Shown: piece by piece, positions 21,931-33,699 of the stretch
How the letters are laid out: each line of letters begins with the position of its first letter
Position numbering within the stretch: position 1 is the first letter of the stretch
Assembly (NCBI RefSeq): GCF_008831285.2
Contig: NC_045138.2
Span: 42,029,115 to 42,093,114, forward strand
From: Nymphaea colorata
Taxonomy: Eukaryota; Streptophyta; Magnoliopsida; Nymphaeales; Nymphaeaceae
Direction of reading: 5' to 3'
Length of the DNA stretch: 64,000 nucleotides
Program-made: the position numbers and the translations under genes
The notes under the pieces: generated by a model
Databases searched by the model: none
What the model was told of the DNA's origin: nothing
What the model saw: the letters and a program-made list of their open reading frames with translations, nothing else

Positions 21931-23880
21931 TTACATTTCGCATGAGTTATCTTCATCACGAATCCAACTCTGTGTACAAACTAGTGCTTCAACAGTTTCA
22001 GGAGTGGTAGAACATCGATAATCATTAATGATTCTTCCAGCTGTACTGAATGAAGACTCAGATGCAACCGTGGATATAGGGATTGCCAATATATCTCGAG
22101 CCATTTTGGATAAAACTCTATATTTACTTTCATTTTCCTTCCACCAATTTAATATACAGAAGTTTTCATTGGGTCGAGGACGTTCTATTGGATCAGTTAA
22201 ATATGCTTCCAGATCTGTGCGAGGTACTTGAGGAGATACAGAACTCATGTAATATGTGAAGAAGGCATCTCTTGAAAAAATTGAAGGTCTCTCTTCTTCA
22301 AATTCCACATTGGTGTTGTTTGCATTCTCATTTTCTTCATCATATGTTGCATACACAATTTTGTACTCAGCATACAATTCATGAAGACTTCTCTCTACTT
22401 TTTCATATTGTACCATTGCATCACGTTCATTTAATTTCTCAAGCACATACTTCAAATATCCCAATTTGGACCTGGGATCTAAGACAAATGCAATTGCAAA
22501 GAGGACATTGTAGTCATTTTTCCAATATTTATCAAATTTTCCTTGCATTTTGATGGCTAATGATCTTATATAATCATTGCCTGCCACACTATGTGTATGC
22601 AAATGATTGCGTACCTTCTGTATTTCTTCAAAAACCACATTAGCTGTTACATTTCTAGTAGCAGAGAAGATATTTGTAACATTATAGAATAACTTCAAAA
22701 ATTGGCACAAGGTAGTTGCATAAGACCATTCATCCTCAGAAGGTAAATTTATATAATTGGGATCCACAGAAGCCAAATGTTGAAATGCATCTTTGTAGAA
22801 CAATGCATCTCTCAACATAATATATGTAGAGTTCCATCGAGTTGGAACATCATAGGTTAATTTCTTTGTACCAATCAAGCCCACTGTTCTTATACAATCC
22901 TTAAAGGAATGTAACCGCTTTGGTGATCCCTTTACATATTTAACACTTTCACGAACTTTTGAGATTGTATCATGCAGATCCTGCATACCATCTTGAACCA
23001 TAAGATTTAGAATATGTGCACCACAGCGAATATGCAAATGTTGCCCTTGCATTGGAATAAGATGTCTTCTTCCTAAGTTCCTTGTCAATGTAGTTATTGC
23101 ACTATCATTCGTCGAACAATTGTCAGCAGTAATAGAAAACAACTTTGACTGAATGTTCCATTTGGAGATGCAATCTAATAAAGCCTCACACAAACTATTT
23201 GCATTATGTGGCAGAGGTACATGTACAAAACTGAACATATGAGCATGCAACTTTCAATATCTATCAACATATTGTCCTGTCACGCATAGATAACCCAATG
23301 TCTGCTGTGAAGTCCACATATCAAATGTCAATGAAACTCGCTGGGTAGAATCATTTATAAATCCTTCAAGTCGGGCTTTCTCAATCTTGTACATTGACAG
23401 AATTTCTCTTTTCATAGTTCTTCTAGAAAATGGAACGAACCTATGATTGCAAGCTTGAAGAAGTTTATTATGATATTTATATTCTGCCAAATTGAATGGA
23501 AGCTCATGGGCTATTACACACTTTGACATCAACTTTCTAATAGACTCCATGTCAAATTTTTGTATAGATACAGAAGCGGCACCAGAATCATTGACTGCAA
23601 GAGCTAAAGTTCTTTGTTTTCCTTCATTGATTTGCCTACTTAAGCAAGATTTTATATGTCGACTTAAATGGCTAGTTTCATGACCACTGCTTGCTTTCAA
23701 TCGTTCTCCACAATGTTTGCACTTTGCAAAATCTTCTCCTTTATATTTAACCAATATAAAATCAATCCATACTTTTGAAGTCCTTTTTCTCTTGGAGACA
23801 GCTTCTCTCTCGGTAGATGATTCCAATGATTCCATATTAGAAGTTGGACAATATTCTTTATCAGACATACCGTGCGACAT
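21931..23880 (-). pseudogene. hAT transposase, one in-frame stop
   Basis: On the minus strand a transposase of about 650 residues is open except for a TGA at 23253-23251, just after GQYVDRY. The residue expected there in relatives is probably Trp (TGG). Domains in order are a BED-type zinc finger (CKHCGERLKASSGHETSHLSRH, near 23740-23660), the first catalytic Asp in SLTFDMWTSQ, the second in ITADNCSTND, and the long insertion domain. The C-terminal dimerisation block includes ILNWWKEN, LAIPISTVASESSFS and VEALVCTQSWI. It would cut and paste the element using 8-bp target sites. The start is taken at the ATG at 23880 (MSHGMSDKEY); upstream in-frame ATGs give a hydrophobic, unlikely N-terminus. 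Relatives include RICESLEEPER-type domesticated genes, but nothing here suggests domestication. Confidence 0.92.
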
Positions 23881-23949
23881 AACTGACATAAAGTTGAAAT
23901 GACACATGTAAATAACCAAAACAATAAAAAGGACCATTAAGATGCACAA

Positions 23950-26900
23950 TGCGTAATTTCATTAATATAGAAATATCTTAATCCGAATTAATGACATAGT
24001 TAAAAGCAGGCAATTATGAAGAAACTAACTAGTAGAAGAACATAATATCACTAAATTTGACCTTAAAAAAATTGAAGCTATCACTAAATTTGAAGCATAC
24101 ACTTTTTTAATATATTAAATCTAGGCAATTAGAAATCTTTTCTTCAGCAATTTTTAACATCTATTCACTCCTGCCGATTGATTTTTTCTGTCTTAAAAAC
24201 TTCTACCAGATTCCCATGGGCAGATGAGGCTTTTCTCTCTTTACAATTCTATATCTCATTGTTAATAGAACTGGTATATGAAAATGGATTACCTCATACA
24301 TTTATGAATACAATAAATCAAATATCAAGTAGCTCAAACATTGCAGAAAATGAATGCAATATATATAGTGGTCCAGAGGGGTCAAAAAACCATTTGCCGT
24401 GGTATAGATCGCAGTATCCTGAAGAATAAACCACCAGTGACATATAAGTGCGATTCTGTTGAATATGTAAACAGAAAATAGAAAGGAGAAAAGAGCTACG
24501 ACTGAAGGCAAATATAATTTAACTTTTGGAAAAGAGCGATATATGTCCAACAAAGATAAACCACAAGTAGCTATTATCTTAACAAGCCAGTATCATGCCA
24601 CAGGCGCCAAACATAAGAGACTAAGAACAAGCCAGAAGTAGAATGTGATTCTTAGTCTCAAAACATTTTTCAGATTGTAAGGATACAATAAACATTGTGC
24701 AAAACATACGTAAGTCCTTTATAACGAGGAAAAAGTATGACTTGGTAACCAAAAAAGAACCATTTGGAAGAAACATGAAGCATACACCACAAAATTTGAA
24801 AGATTCCCCTAGGTCAATAATTTCACAAACCAGCATGCTCATTCTGAAGCAACTAGGGCTGACGTGGTTCACCTTCCACCTAGCCAGTAGCAAAGGAGGA
24901 ACCGTGGCCAAGAAGTCTTCCACCGCTCGGCCGTAACGTCGCACGCCCGCCATGGTCCAACCGCTCTCTCGAACGAAGGACCCTCTTGCCGGCCGACTAC
25001 AACCACTCTCGCTCATGTCGAAGGAGGTTCATCTACCCTGTAGCTGCAATATCCGAGGGCAGCTTGCTGCCGAGATTCACCTCGGATCAACTTTGTTGCC
25101 TTAGGCCGAGCTTAGTCTCGACTAGTAAGATCCTAACCCCCTATAGCCGCGGGATTATCGGGTGTTCTGTTGCATGTATTTGCTTTGAAACCCGGCTACG
25201 GCCTATTGCCTCTTGTTGCAGTACCTCTAAGTCTCAAGAGCCGAATACACAATCACGTGGGCACTAGACCACCTATTGGGATTTGGGTGTGGTTTGGCCA
25301 TTGCTTAGGCATGAATGACAGGGTGGATGTGATGGATGTTTGTAGTAGGAAGCAAGACTTGTGGGCTAGGAAAACACTAATTGTACTGCTGTCCTAAAGG
25401 AATTTGCGCCGAGGAGCCTGTTCGACTGGGTAGTGTCTTGGACTTGACTTGTCCTAGGTTTTATCTATGGCTGTCCCAAGTGATCTTGGGGATAGAATCG
25501 GCAGTCGGGCAAGATCGTGGTCAACACTGTGCTAGGTTCTATCAATAACTAAGCCTACTTGCACCATTCCTTACTTTCATGTTGTTGTAAGTGAAATTTC
25601 AAGTCTTCGACTAACACAAATATATCTTGAAATTCTAGGAAAAGTTTCCTTCATACATTGTTCTTTAACTATGTAAGCTTCTCCTTGTTTCATTTTGGAT
25701 GAGAAGAAATTGATAAAAGTGACTTCTAAAAGATTGCTTTTTTCATAGCACAGTTGTCTCTAATAGTACTGTAGAAGTTAGAACCAGATTATTAGAACAC
25801 TACATAGACCTAAGGTTTATGTTGTTAGCACACTAGTAGGATGTAATGAACCAATGGTTGCTTCTTTATTTACAAGGACTTGGAAGGAAATTTACCAAAA
25901 GAGGGAACTTACCTCTTGAATTTTCATGGCCTTATTCTCAGGTGGTGAAAAAGCCTTTGATGATGATTAAGTCATAAATGAAGGTATTATTCTACATATA
26001 TCAAAATATGAAAGTGTATTTGACTACCCATTGTGCTTCAATAGTAATTCAATCTAGTAATGTCATGTATGTTGTCTATCGTGTTTCAAATTTATTACAT
26101 TCAACATTGTTCATATTCAAGTTATATTCAATAAAATGACTATTGTTGTTTGCTCATAATATGCTTCTTATGACTGTTGTGAATATGGCTTGTACATGTC
26201 TTAGTAGGCATCAGTGATGGACCTCAGGACATGATGCACCAATTTCATGACTGATAATGCGTGAAATGCATTAATTTTAATATTATTTTCATACAACTTT
26301 AATGTGATTTAATGCTTAAAGCTCATGTTTGCGTTTGTGTAGGGCTCAAGGAATCACGATTCAAATTTGATTGAAATCGAAGTTAAAATGAAAAAACTAT
26401 GTGCAAAACAGTAAAATCTGGTTCCTAAAGGTAATTTTTTTTTATTGCTAAAAACTCATATTTTTGGTTGAATTTAGGCCCTTGAATCCTATATCTCATT
26501 TGAGTAAACTTGGTTTATGTATTTTATTTTGGTAAATTCAAGTTTAAATGTAAATAGATGAATTAAATAGAAAAGAAATAAAATAAGGTAAATATTTTGA
26601 AAATCCAGCATTAATGAAGGATCATTAAAAAAAAACTAAAAACCCCAAACTCTAGTTCATGAGAAATTGGTGATCCTGACCACGAGCTCCCTTGTGTTTC
26701 TCGGTGGTTTCTCTTAGTAAAGGTTGGAGAAGGAAGATGCCGCCGGTTCTCCTAGGCGATGCCCCTCAAAGGAGCTCCTCCATTTGCACCGTGACCCAAC
26801 CTCTCTCCATGGCTTTATCTCTAAAACCTATAGACTCAGCTCGGTGGATGGAGGAGTAAAGTCATCGGATGATTCTAGGCATCGATAGCTTTCCCATCCC

Positions 26901-28112
26901 AGATTCAAGGAGACCAAACCCCATTTGTTGTTGTAAGTTTGCATTAGAATCATACATTTTCATGCTTGCATTTCATATTTTTTCTAGTTTATGTTATGCA
27001 TTTTCACTTAAATTAATTGATTATAGGAGTGTTTTGTGTTGTAGATTTGTTTTTTCCATTGTGTAGCTGTTAGATGCCTTATTTTTCATCACCTAGTTCT
27101 GCATTTTTAATCATTTTCGATTCAGTTGTAGACTGTGTACAAGATAACTAAAGTGTATGTTATATTTTCCTTTGCTTTTTAAGTATATCTACATAATGTT
27201 TTTACTGGAATTTCTCTTGGAGCAGCATAATCTAGGGATTTAGTTCATAATGCGGTAAAAGAGTTGTTTTGTTCATAGTCTTAGTGTATGGTAAGGTCGA
27301 ACCACTAATCGATAGTTTTACAGGTCTGCCAGCTAGTGTAAACTAAAATTGTAATATATTAACCATAGCTTAGTTACTTGTTTTGCATAGTCATATTGTT
27401 AGATGTGCTTCAGTTGAGTGTGTGGAATGTCGTGCAGTTAGAAGTAGTGTTTAGGTTGTTTTATGTTTGTTACTATCTTTAGTAAAATTACTAGTATATA
27501 TTTACATGTTTTTACAGTTTTCTAGCTGTTTTACTATACTATTGGCTAATGTGGACTTAGCTTACAGTAGTTAACTGCAGTTTTCCAGGTCAAATCTTGT
27601 TTTTTAAGTTGTGAATATTAATTATCTTTCATTCCTTCATGTGGAATAGTTTCAAAGTAAAAATTAGTTGTTAATCTTTGTAGTTACGACTTCAAACTGT
27701 TTTTCACTGTTTTCAGGTTTCAAGTATAGTGTCCAGGTGTTTAATCTTGTTTTTACTATTTTTTAAAGCAAATATCTGTTGTCATGAATAGATTAATCAA
27801 TTCTTTCTTGTTTGAATCTATATTTATTATAAAGAGTAGTTGTTATAATGATTTTTTTCCGATTTAGGGTGTAGATTGCTATTTACTACATATTTATATT
27901 TTAGAGAGTGAATGTCCACCTATGATGTGTCTTGTTTTTGCTATAATTTTCTGTAGTTCTTAGTGTAGTTTAGAAGAAAAAAATAGTTATTTTTTGTTAA
28001 GAAATAGTTTTAGATGAAAATTAGTTGTTAATTAGTAGATATACTTAGTTTTTAAATACGAATTGTTCTAGAGAGAGAAAGTGTATTTACTTGAATGTTT
28101 GTTAATTAGTTT
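23950..28112. other. No gene recognised; GC-richer block 24830-25300
   Basis: AT-rich noncoding sequence on both sides of a GC-richer block (24830-25300), which has short open frames and no recognised domain. Another GC-richer patch at 26680-26860 resembles an LTR leader in composition only. The long T-rich stretch 26900-28100 has no coding signal. The right end of the hAT element and the remainder of the gypsy element would be expected here, but neither was found. Confidence 0.45.
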
Positions 28113-28292
28113 TGTCTTTGTGAGAGAAAGAGAGAGAAGGAAAACACGTGATTCATTATTGATCTCTTACCCTAACCCTTAAGGGAGAATTAGGGTAAAC
28201 AATAGCATTACAATGTAAACCAGGAAAATATTTAAAATTATTAAAGAACTATCAGGTTCTTTAATATTCAAAAACCTTCCTCATTGTCAACA
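28113..28292 (-). repeat. 3' LTR of the copia element
   Basis: 180 bp, reading TGTCTTTGTGAG to CATTGTCAACA on the + strand. It matches 38023-38208 along its whole length with small indels, such as 'CTTAAGG' versus 'CTTACTTAAGG', and substitutions. Confidence 0.92.
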
Positions 28293-28301
28293 CTCCCCCT
28301 C
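28293..28301 (-). promoter_or_regulatory. Polypurine tract
   Basis: The minus strand reads GAGGGGGAG immediately before the 3' LTR start (TGTTGAC), the standard copia arrangement. Confidence 0.8.
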
Positions 28302-28805
28302 AAGCTAGAGCATAGATATCTACCATGCTCAGCTTGTTACAACACTTTGAAAACTCACTAATTGCAAGAGCTTTAGTAAAGATATTAGCAACTTTTTCTT
28401 CAGAGACCATATGAGTTGTGGAGATCACTCTTCCTTGAACTAAATCACAAATGTAATGACAGTCTACTTCAATGTGTTTAGTTCTTTCATTGAACACCGG
28501 GTTGTTTGCAATATAGGTGGCTGCTCTATTATCACAAAACATAGTCATAGGTAGTTGAACTGGAATTTCTAGGCTTTCAAGCATGAATTTGACCCATATC
28601 AGTTCTACTGCTATTTAGGCGATGAGCCTATATTTTGACTCAACACTAGACTGTGAGACCACATTCTATTTCTTGCTCCTCCATGATATAAGATTCTCTC
28701 CTACAAAATCACAAAACCCAATGGTAGATTTTCTATCTTCAACAGATCCTACGTAGTCTGCATCACTATAGGCTTGGACATCTAAGGTCCTCCCTTTTTT
28801 GAATA
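28300..28805 (-). pseudogene. Copia RNase H domain
   Basis: The frame 28584-28300 contains MTMFCDNRAATYIANNPVF, RTKHIEVDCHYI and KVANIFTKAL, the C-terminal RNase H blocks, and ends at the PPT. The upstream part to 28805 is shifted and has stops (for example near 28615), but it still shows sequence equivalent to 'YSDADWAG-x-x-xDRRSTSGY' on the complementary reading. RNase H would degrade the RNA template during cDNA synthesis. Confidence 0.85.
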
Positions 28806-28809
28806 GTTG

Positions 28810-29720
28810 TCACTTGCTAGGAGAAGATTTTAAGTATTTGAGTATCATTAATGCAGCTTCCCAATGGACCTTCCATGGTTTCTCCATAAACTGACTTAAC
28901 TTTCCCACAACAAAACTAATATCTGGTTTTGTAACTGTCACATGAAGGAGCTTTTCAATCAAAGATCTGTATGTCTTAGAATCTACAGGCTCTGATTGCT
29001 CATCATGTAAATGCAATCGTGGATGCATGAGAATGGTGGTAGGTTTTGCATTCATGTTTCTTGCAATAAGTCTAAAACATACTTTCTTTGAGAGAGAACT
29101 ATTTCTTCCTTACCACAAGCCACTTCTATCCCAAGAAAATATCTCAAGTGTCCAAGGTCTTTTGTGACAAAGTGCTTTTGAAGAAATTCTTTGGTCACAG
29201 ATATACCTTGTTTATAGTTGCTGGTCAATATAATATCATCAACATATATTGCCAAGAAAACCATACCCAATGCTCCCTTCTTAACAAACACTGAATGTTC
29301 AAGGGGTGCACCACCTTTGGAATCCACTCTGTGAGATAATATCAGATAGTTTATGAAACCATGCTCGGGGACTTTGTTTCAGTCCATATATGGCTTTCTG
29401 CAATTTGCACACCTTCCCACACTCCCCCTGAACCTCAAAGCCCGGTGGTTGTTGCATATAAACTGTCTCCTCAAGATCGTCATACAAGAATGCATTTTTA
29501 ACATCCAATTGATGCATCTGCCAATCATACTGCATGAGAAATCAAAACATCAATGGTACCTAATCGGGCAATTAGTGAGAAGGTGTCAAAGTAATCAATA
29601 CCATAGGTTTGAGTATATCCTTTTGCAACCAGCCAAGCTTTATAGCATTGAAGGGTCCCATTTGCATGGTATTTGACATTAAATACCCATTTGAAGCCAA
29701 TAATATCACAACCTGAAGGT
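28810..29720 (-). pseudogene. Copia reverse transcriptase domain
   Basis: Three minus-strand frames (29535-29299, 29327-29052 and 29055-28810) are consecutive RT pieces. The first has QLDVKNAFLYDDLEETVYMQ and KAIYGLKQSPRAW, the second the intact catalytic box IYVDDIILTSN and GHLRYFLGIE, and the third PDISFVVGKLSQFM. The region above 29535 (the end of the 30385-29525 frame) supplies KWVFNVKYHANG and YKAWLVAKGYTQ. Frameshifts near 29530 and 29310 break the polyprotein. Confidence 0.92.
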
Positions 29721-30416
29721 GGAGCAACCAAGTCCCACGTGTGACGTTCCCGTAAAGTATGTATTTCCTCTTCCATAGGCTGGAGCCAATTAGGGTCTAG
29801 TAATGCTTGTTGATGACATGTCTGAGTAGTATAAGTAGACAGAGCATGAATGAATTGCCGCACCTTGTCACTAACATATTCAAAAGTTATAAACTGTGAA
29901 ATGGGATGAATGGTGCATTGACGTTTACCCTTCTGCAAGGCAATAGAAAGATCCTCCGAGTCAGAGATAACCAAAGGTGAGGAATCAGATACGCTTACCT
30001 TAGGAGAGGATGATGGAGGAGAGCCATGTGAGAGGCCATGTCGACGAGAGTAGACTAAAGGAGGATATGAAAAACGACTCCAGGGTGGAGATGGACTCAG
30101 AAGGGACATAAGCGGGAAATTTGGGATTGGCAAAGGATATTGAGGGAGATTTTTAGAGCAAGAGGTAGACAATTGTGGGTAATATGGAAGAGACTCAAAG
30201 AATGTGACATCCGCATTAGCATACCCTTTCTGGGTGAGAGGGTCAAAACATTTGTAGCCTCGTTGGTTCTTGGGATAACCAATGAAGATATATTTTTGGG
30301 CTTGGGCAGCAAGTTTATCTCGCTTTGGTCCAAGAATATGAACAAAGCATGTGCATCCAAACACACAAGTTGGAGTTTGAAACAATGGACGATCAGGTAA
30401 AGCATTTGAATTGGAA
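29720..30416 (-). pseudogene. Copia integrase C-terminal region and spacer
   Basis: In the frame 30385-29525, TPTCVFGCTCFVH, KCIFIGYP-like sequence (here KYIFIGYPKNQRGYKCF) and PLTQKGYANADVTFFES are the usual C-terminal integrase blocks. A serine/proline-rich linker then leads into RT. The upstream catalytic part continues at 35246 beyond the nested element. Confidence 0.88.
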
Positions 30417-30421
30417 TTTTG
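30417..30421 (+). repeat. Target-site duplication TTTTG (left)
   Basis: TTTTG directly precedes the nested LTR start and is repeated at 35241-35245 right after the LTR end. Confidence 0.85.
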
Positions 30422-30560
30422 TGTTAGGCTCTATTTAGTCTTATTACAATATTGCTTTCATTACGTTGGGTTTATTAGAGTTAGTAAGTTTATCAGTTTG
30501 GATCGGGACCTTAGTGAGGACCTAAACCCGCTTTGTTTAAGATGTAAGTTCTTAATTGGG
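30422..30560 (+). repeat. Truncated 5' LTR of the nested gypsy element
   Basis: 139 bp, matching 34994-35132 with about ten differences counted by eye. Homology stops at 30560, where the 3' LTR continues for a further 108 bp. The missing piece includes the LTR end, primer site and gag start. Confidence 0.88.
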
Positions 30561-31376
30561 TGCCACTGCCGCCTCCCCCTGCCGCCGGTGATTCTCTTCT
30601 TGGGACGCCTGGTGCGGTTCATGGCACATTGTTGGGTGCAGGCCCACACGCCCAACCTTGACACGGCAGCGTTGATGGGAGCCATTCTGCCCGCATAACA
30701 ACTACCCATCAGTGGAGGGTTCGGTGTTTCATTTGGCACCTTCGGTGCTACCCACGCGGGCGTGGAACCAACCCCAGGCAGCATTTTCTCCAGCAATATG
30801 AATTCAGTGCCCACTGGAGGCAATCCTTCCTTGATGCCGCCCACTTTTCCGTATGGAGGGGGTGACTCCAACCGATGGAAGCCAACTAAGATGGACTTCC
30901 CCCGCTTCAATGGAGATGACTGCCTACTTGGATCTTTAAGGCCGAACAGTTTTTTGAGTGCCAAGGAATTCTGGAGACAATGAAGGTTAGTCATGCTACA
31001 TGAATTTTGAAGGACCCACCATCCGGTGGTTTCGATGATTAGTTTCACAACACGACTGACCTGACTGGCAGCAACTGGTAATGGCCATGACGACAGGCTT
31101 TGAACCTGTCAATCTATGTGGATTACAATGCAAAACTCTCTAAGTTATGATAGAAAGGAAGTGTGGTGGAGTACCAGGAGCACTTTGAGGAAGTTAGCAA
31201 CATGGTCCGCGGGTGGATTGTAGAGGCCCTTATTGGCACATTCGTCAGCGGCCTCAAGGAAGAATTGCAGATTGAGGTACAAGCATTACGACCAGCCACT
31301 CTACACGCGTGTTTTGCTGCAGCACGCATGGCCGAGGAGAAGCACTATTGTTTCCTGACCTTAAATTGTCTGCCTA
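30561..31376 (+). pseudogene. Gypsy gag relic
   Basis: Frames 30762-30983 and 31163-31375 carry the late part of a Ty3/gypsy gag. The first has KMDFPRFNGDD, the conserved entry to the retrotrans_gag domain. The second has VEYQEHFEEVSNMVRG, FVSGLKEELQIEVQ and AARMAEEKH. Stops and shifts lie between them (30980-31160). The N-terminal gag and its start codon are lost in the deletion at 30560/30561. Confidence 0.85.
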
Positions 31377-32039
31377 ATGCGATACGCACCCGTTGGCAAG
31401 GGCCCAACACGACCTTTTGTGCGACGACTCATGCTCACCCAGATTTGGGAGAAGCATCGCCAAGGGATATGTTTCTACTGCGATCAACCCTGGACCATAG
31501 AGCACTCATGCAAATGCCTTCACATGTATTTGGTGGAGAAAGAAGAAGAGCCGTTCGAAGGAGACCCTACCGAGACACTTGGGGAGACGTCGGCCGTACA
31601 CAAGACCATTGGCTGCCCACACGAAATATCTCTGCACGCTTTAGCCAGCAAAGAGGTACCACAGTTGATGCGAGTCGAAGGGTGGCTAAGGGGCCGAACA
31701 GTGAGTGTACTGGTCGATACAGGCTCTACTCACAATTTTATTTGTAAAAAATACGCAAGGGCACTGGGTTGTAAGATCGATACACAGCCTATGTATGACG
31801 TGGTAGTAGGGGATGGTAGCGCCCTCAAGTGTAAAGGTTGTTGCAATGAAGACAAACTGGAAATTCAAGTTCATTGTTTTCCGGTGCAGCTATATACATT
31901 GTCTATGGCAGGCGCCGACCTTGTGTTGGGCATGCATTGGTTACAAGGACTCGGCAAAGTGGTGTGGGATTTTGTGAGTATGCGAATGCATTTTACCCAA
32001 GGTGACGGCCGTCGACTTACGCTAGCAGCCAGCTCATGA
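31377..32039 (+). pseudogene. Gypsy zinc knuckle and aspartic protease
   Basis: A 220-codon frame. Near residue 32 it has a knuckle, CFYCDQPWTIEHSC, matching the gypsy CX2C...H...C pattern. Around residue 105, WLRGRTVSVLVDTGSTHNFI holds the intact DTGS protease active site. QPMYDVVVGDGSALKCKG and DLVLGMHWLQGLGKV, the conserved later blocks, follow. The frame ends with a TGA at 32037-32039, well before RT. Confidence 0.9.
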
Positions 32040-32379
32040 ACCGTAGCTACAGAAGGGGTTAATTTCAAGATGTTGAGAGGCGTAGCTGTGAATTTGGTGC
32101 TCCTCATGAGTTAGGCAGAACCAACAGAGAGTTCAGATGCCACACCAAACATAGATGCAGTACGTCTATCTTCACTTCTTAACGAATTCTTTGTTATGTT
32201 TCCAGTTCCTAGAGGGTTACCACCCCCCGCTCCTGCGACCACATGATTGATATTAAGGCTAGGGCAGTCGCTGTCAAACAATGTCCCTATCAGTACAAGC
32301 CCTTTCAACGGGAGGTACTCACGCACCTCATGCAAGAAATGCTAGCGTAGGGCATCATCCAACCTAGTCGGAGCCCTTT

Positions 32380-32899
32380 TGCATCACCAACCTTATTAGT
32401 GCGAAAGAAAGATGGCAGTTGGCGGTTTTGCATGGACTATCAAGCCCAAAATGCCATCACGATTAAGGATCGGTATCCTATCCCTATGGTGGAGGATCTT
32501 CTTGATGAGTTACAAGGAGCGTCATTCTTCTCCAAGAACGACCCCCACGCCGGCTATCATCAGATCAGAGTTCTAGATGCAGATGTCCCCAAGACCGCTT
32601 TCCTCACACTCGACGGCCATTATGAATTCCGTGTGATGCGGTTTGGACTCACCAATGCGGCGGCCATGTTTTAGTCTCTCATGAATGACGTGTTCCGACC
32701 GTATCTGCACAGGTTTGTCCTTGTCTTTTTAGATGACATTTTGGTGTTTGGCGCAGATGAGGACGCACGTTTCAGGCATCTGCATGTTATCTTATCTCTT
32801 TTGAGGCAACACATATTATATGCCAAATTATCCAAATGTACCTTCGGCATGTCTCACGTCACATACTTGGGCCATGTTATAAGTCGAGGTAGTGTCTGA
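32380..32899 (+). pseudogene. Gypsy reverse transcriptase (one internal stop)
   Basis: Frames 32399-32674 and 32681-32899 are the same reading frame separated by a TAG at 32672-32674, where relatives have a Gln codon. Landmarks are [49 protein letters not shown] (the first catalytic Asp is displaced to '[10 protein letters not shown]'), [12 protein letters not shown] and the catalytic FLDDILVF. A TGA follows at 32897-32899. Confidence 0.94.
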
Positions 32900-33500
32900 A
32901 TGGAGGCAAATAAAGTGCTAGTGGTATGCCTTTACCTCACACAGTCGAGCAGATTTGTGTTTTCCTTGGACTAGCGGGGTACTATAGGCACTTTGTTCGA
33001 AATTTCGGCACCATAGCTGCACCCCTGACCGAGTTGACAAAGAAGAATGGCTTCCAGTGGACTCCTCTAGTAGGAAAGGCATTCGATGCATTAAAACAAG
33101 CAGTCATGTCAGTGCTAGTACTAGCAATGCCCAATTTTGAGATCCCCTTCGAAGTGGAAGTCGATGCTTTTGATGTAGGTGTTAGGGCGGTTTTGAGTAA
33201 GAATTAGCACCCACTCGCATGCTTCAGTCGTGCAATGGGCTCGACCTTCCACAGTAAGTCAGCTTATGTTTGTGAATTGATTGCTATTGTTTTAGCAGTG
33301 CTGCGTTGGAGACACTACCTACTAGGCCAACACTTCATATTACTGACAGTTCATCATAGCCTTCACTACTGCTTGCAACAATCGACTGTGCTCCCTGAGT
33401 ACATAAGTAGGTATTAAAACTTAGTGGTTTTGACTTCGAGATCAAACATCGAAAGGGAAGAGATAACCTCATGGCAGATGGACTCTCTAGTTGAGGGGCG
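32900..33500 (+). pseudogene. Gypsy RNase H region
   Basis: The frame 32926-33207 contains FLGLAGYYRHFVRNFGTIAAPLT, the RT thumb region, and a degraded VDAFDVGVRAVL for the 'T-D-A-S-x-x-G-x-G-A-V-L' active-site block (the catalytic Asp is still present in VDAFD). The frame 33235-33417 has KSAYVCELIAIVLAVLRWRHYLLG, the usual 'YEKE(L/M)-x-A-x-V-x-AxxxWR-x-YLLG' block. TAG/TAA stops interrupt it at 33205-33207 and 33415-33417. Confidence 0.88.
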
Positions 33501-33699
33501 TGGGAATCCTCTAGTCAGTTCTTGACCACGATTTCTATACAAGTGTCAGATTTGGGATCAGATAGCCTAGGCACACAGTACAACAGACTCGGTTCAATGC
33601 ATGCCACCATGTAGGAGGATCCTACGCGTAAGTATGGGTACATATGGAAGTCCCCCTATCTCTACTTTCGGGATCACATTTATATACCCACAGACACAT

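Larger units (their letters stand above)
20392..24150 (-). mobile_element. hAT transposon with near-complete transposase
   Basis: The left terminus begins at 20392 with TAAGGCTGGGCATCGGGCC, a GGGCTGGGCA-type terminus seen in plant hAT elements. It is followed by a CG-rich subterminal array and, about 900 bases farther in, a minus-strand hAT transposase. The matching right terminus should read as the complement, ending in ...GCCCAGCCTTA, but I did not find it, so the end given here is only a guess just beyond the transposase 5' side. No 8-bp target duplication could be confirmed. The insertion point is the gypsy integrase C-terminal region. Confidence 0.7.

Noticed and set aside
23492-23902. 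Plus-strand frames at 23492-23683 and 23717-23902
   Set aside because: Both are shadows of the hAT transposase on the opposite strand.
30461-31048. 195-codon minus-strand frame
   Set aside because: It is antisense to the gypsy LTR and gag and spans the deletion junction at 30560.
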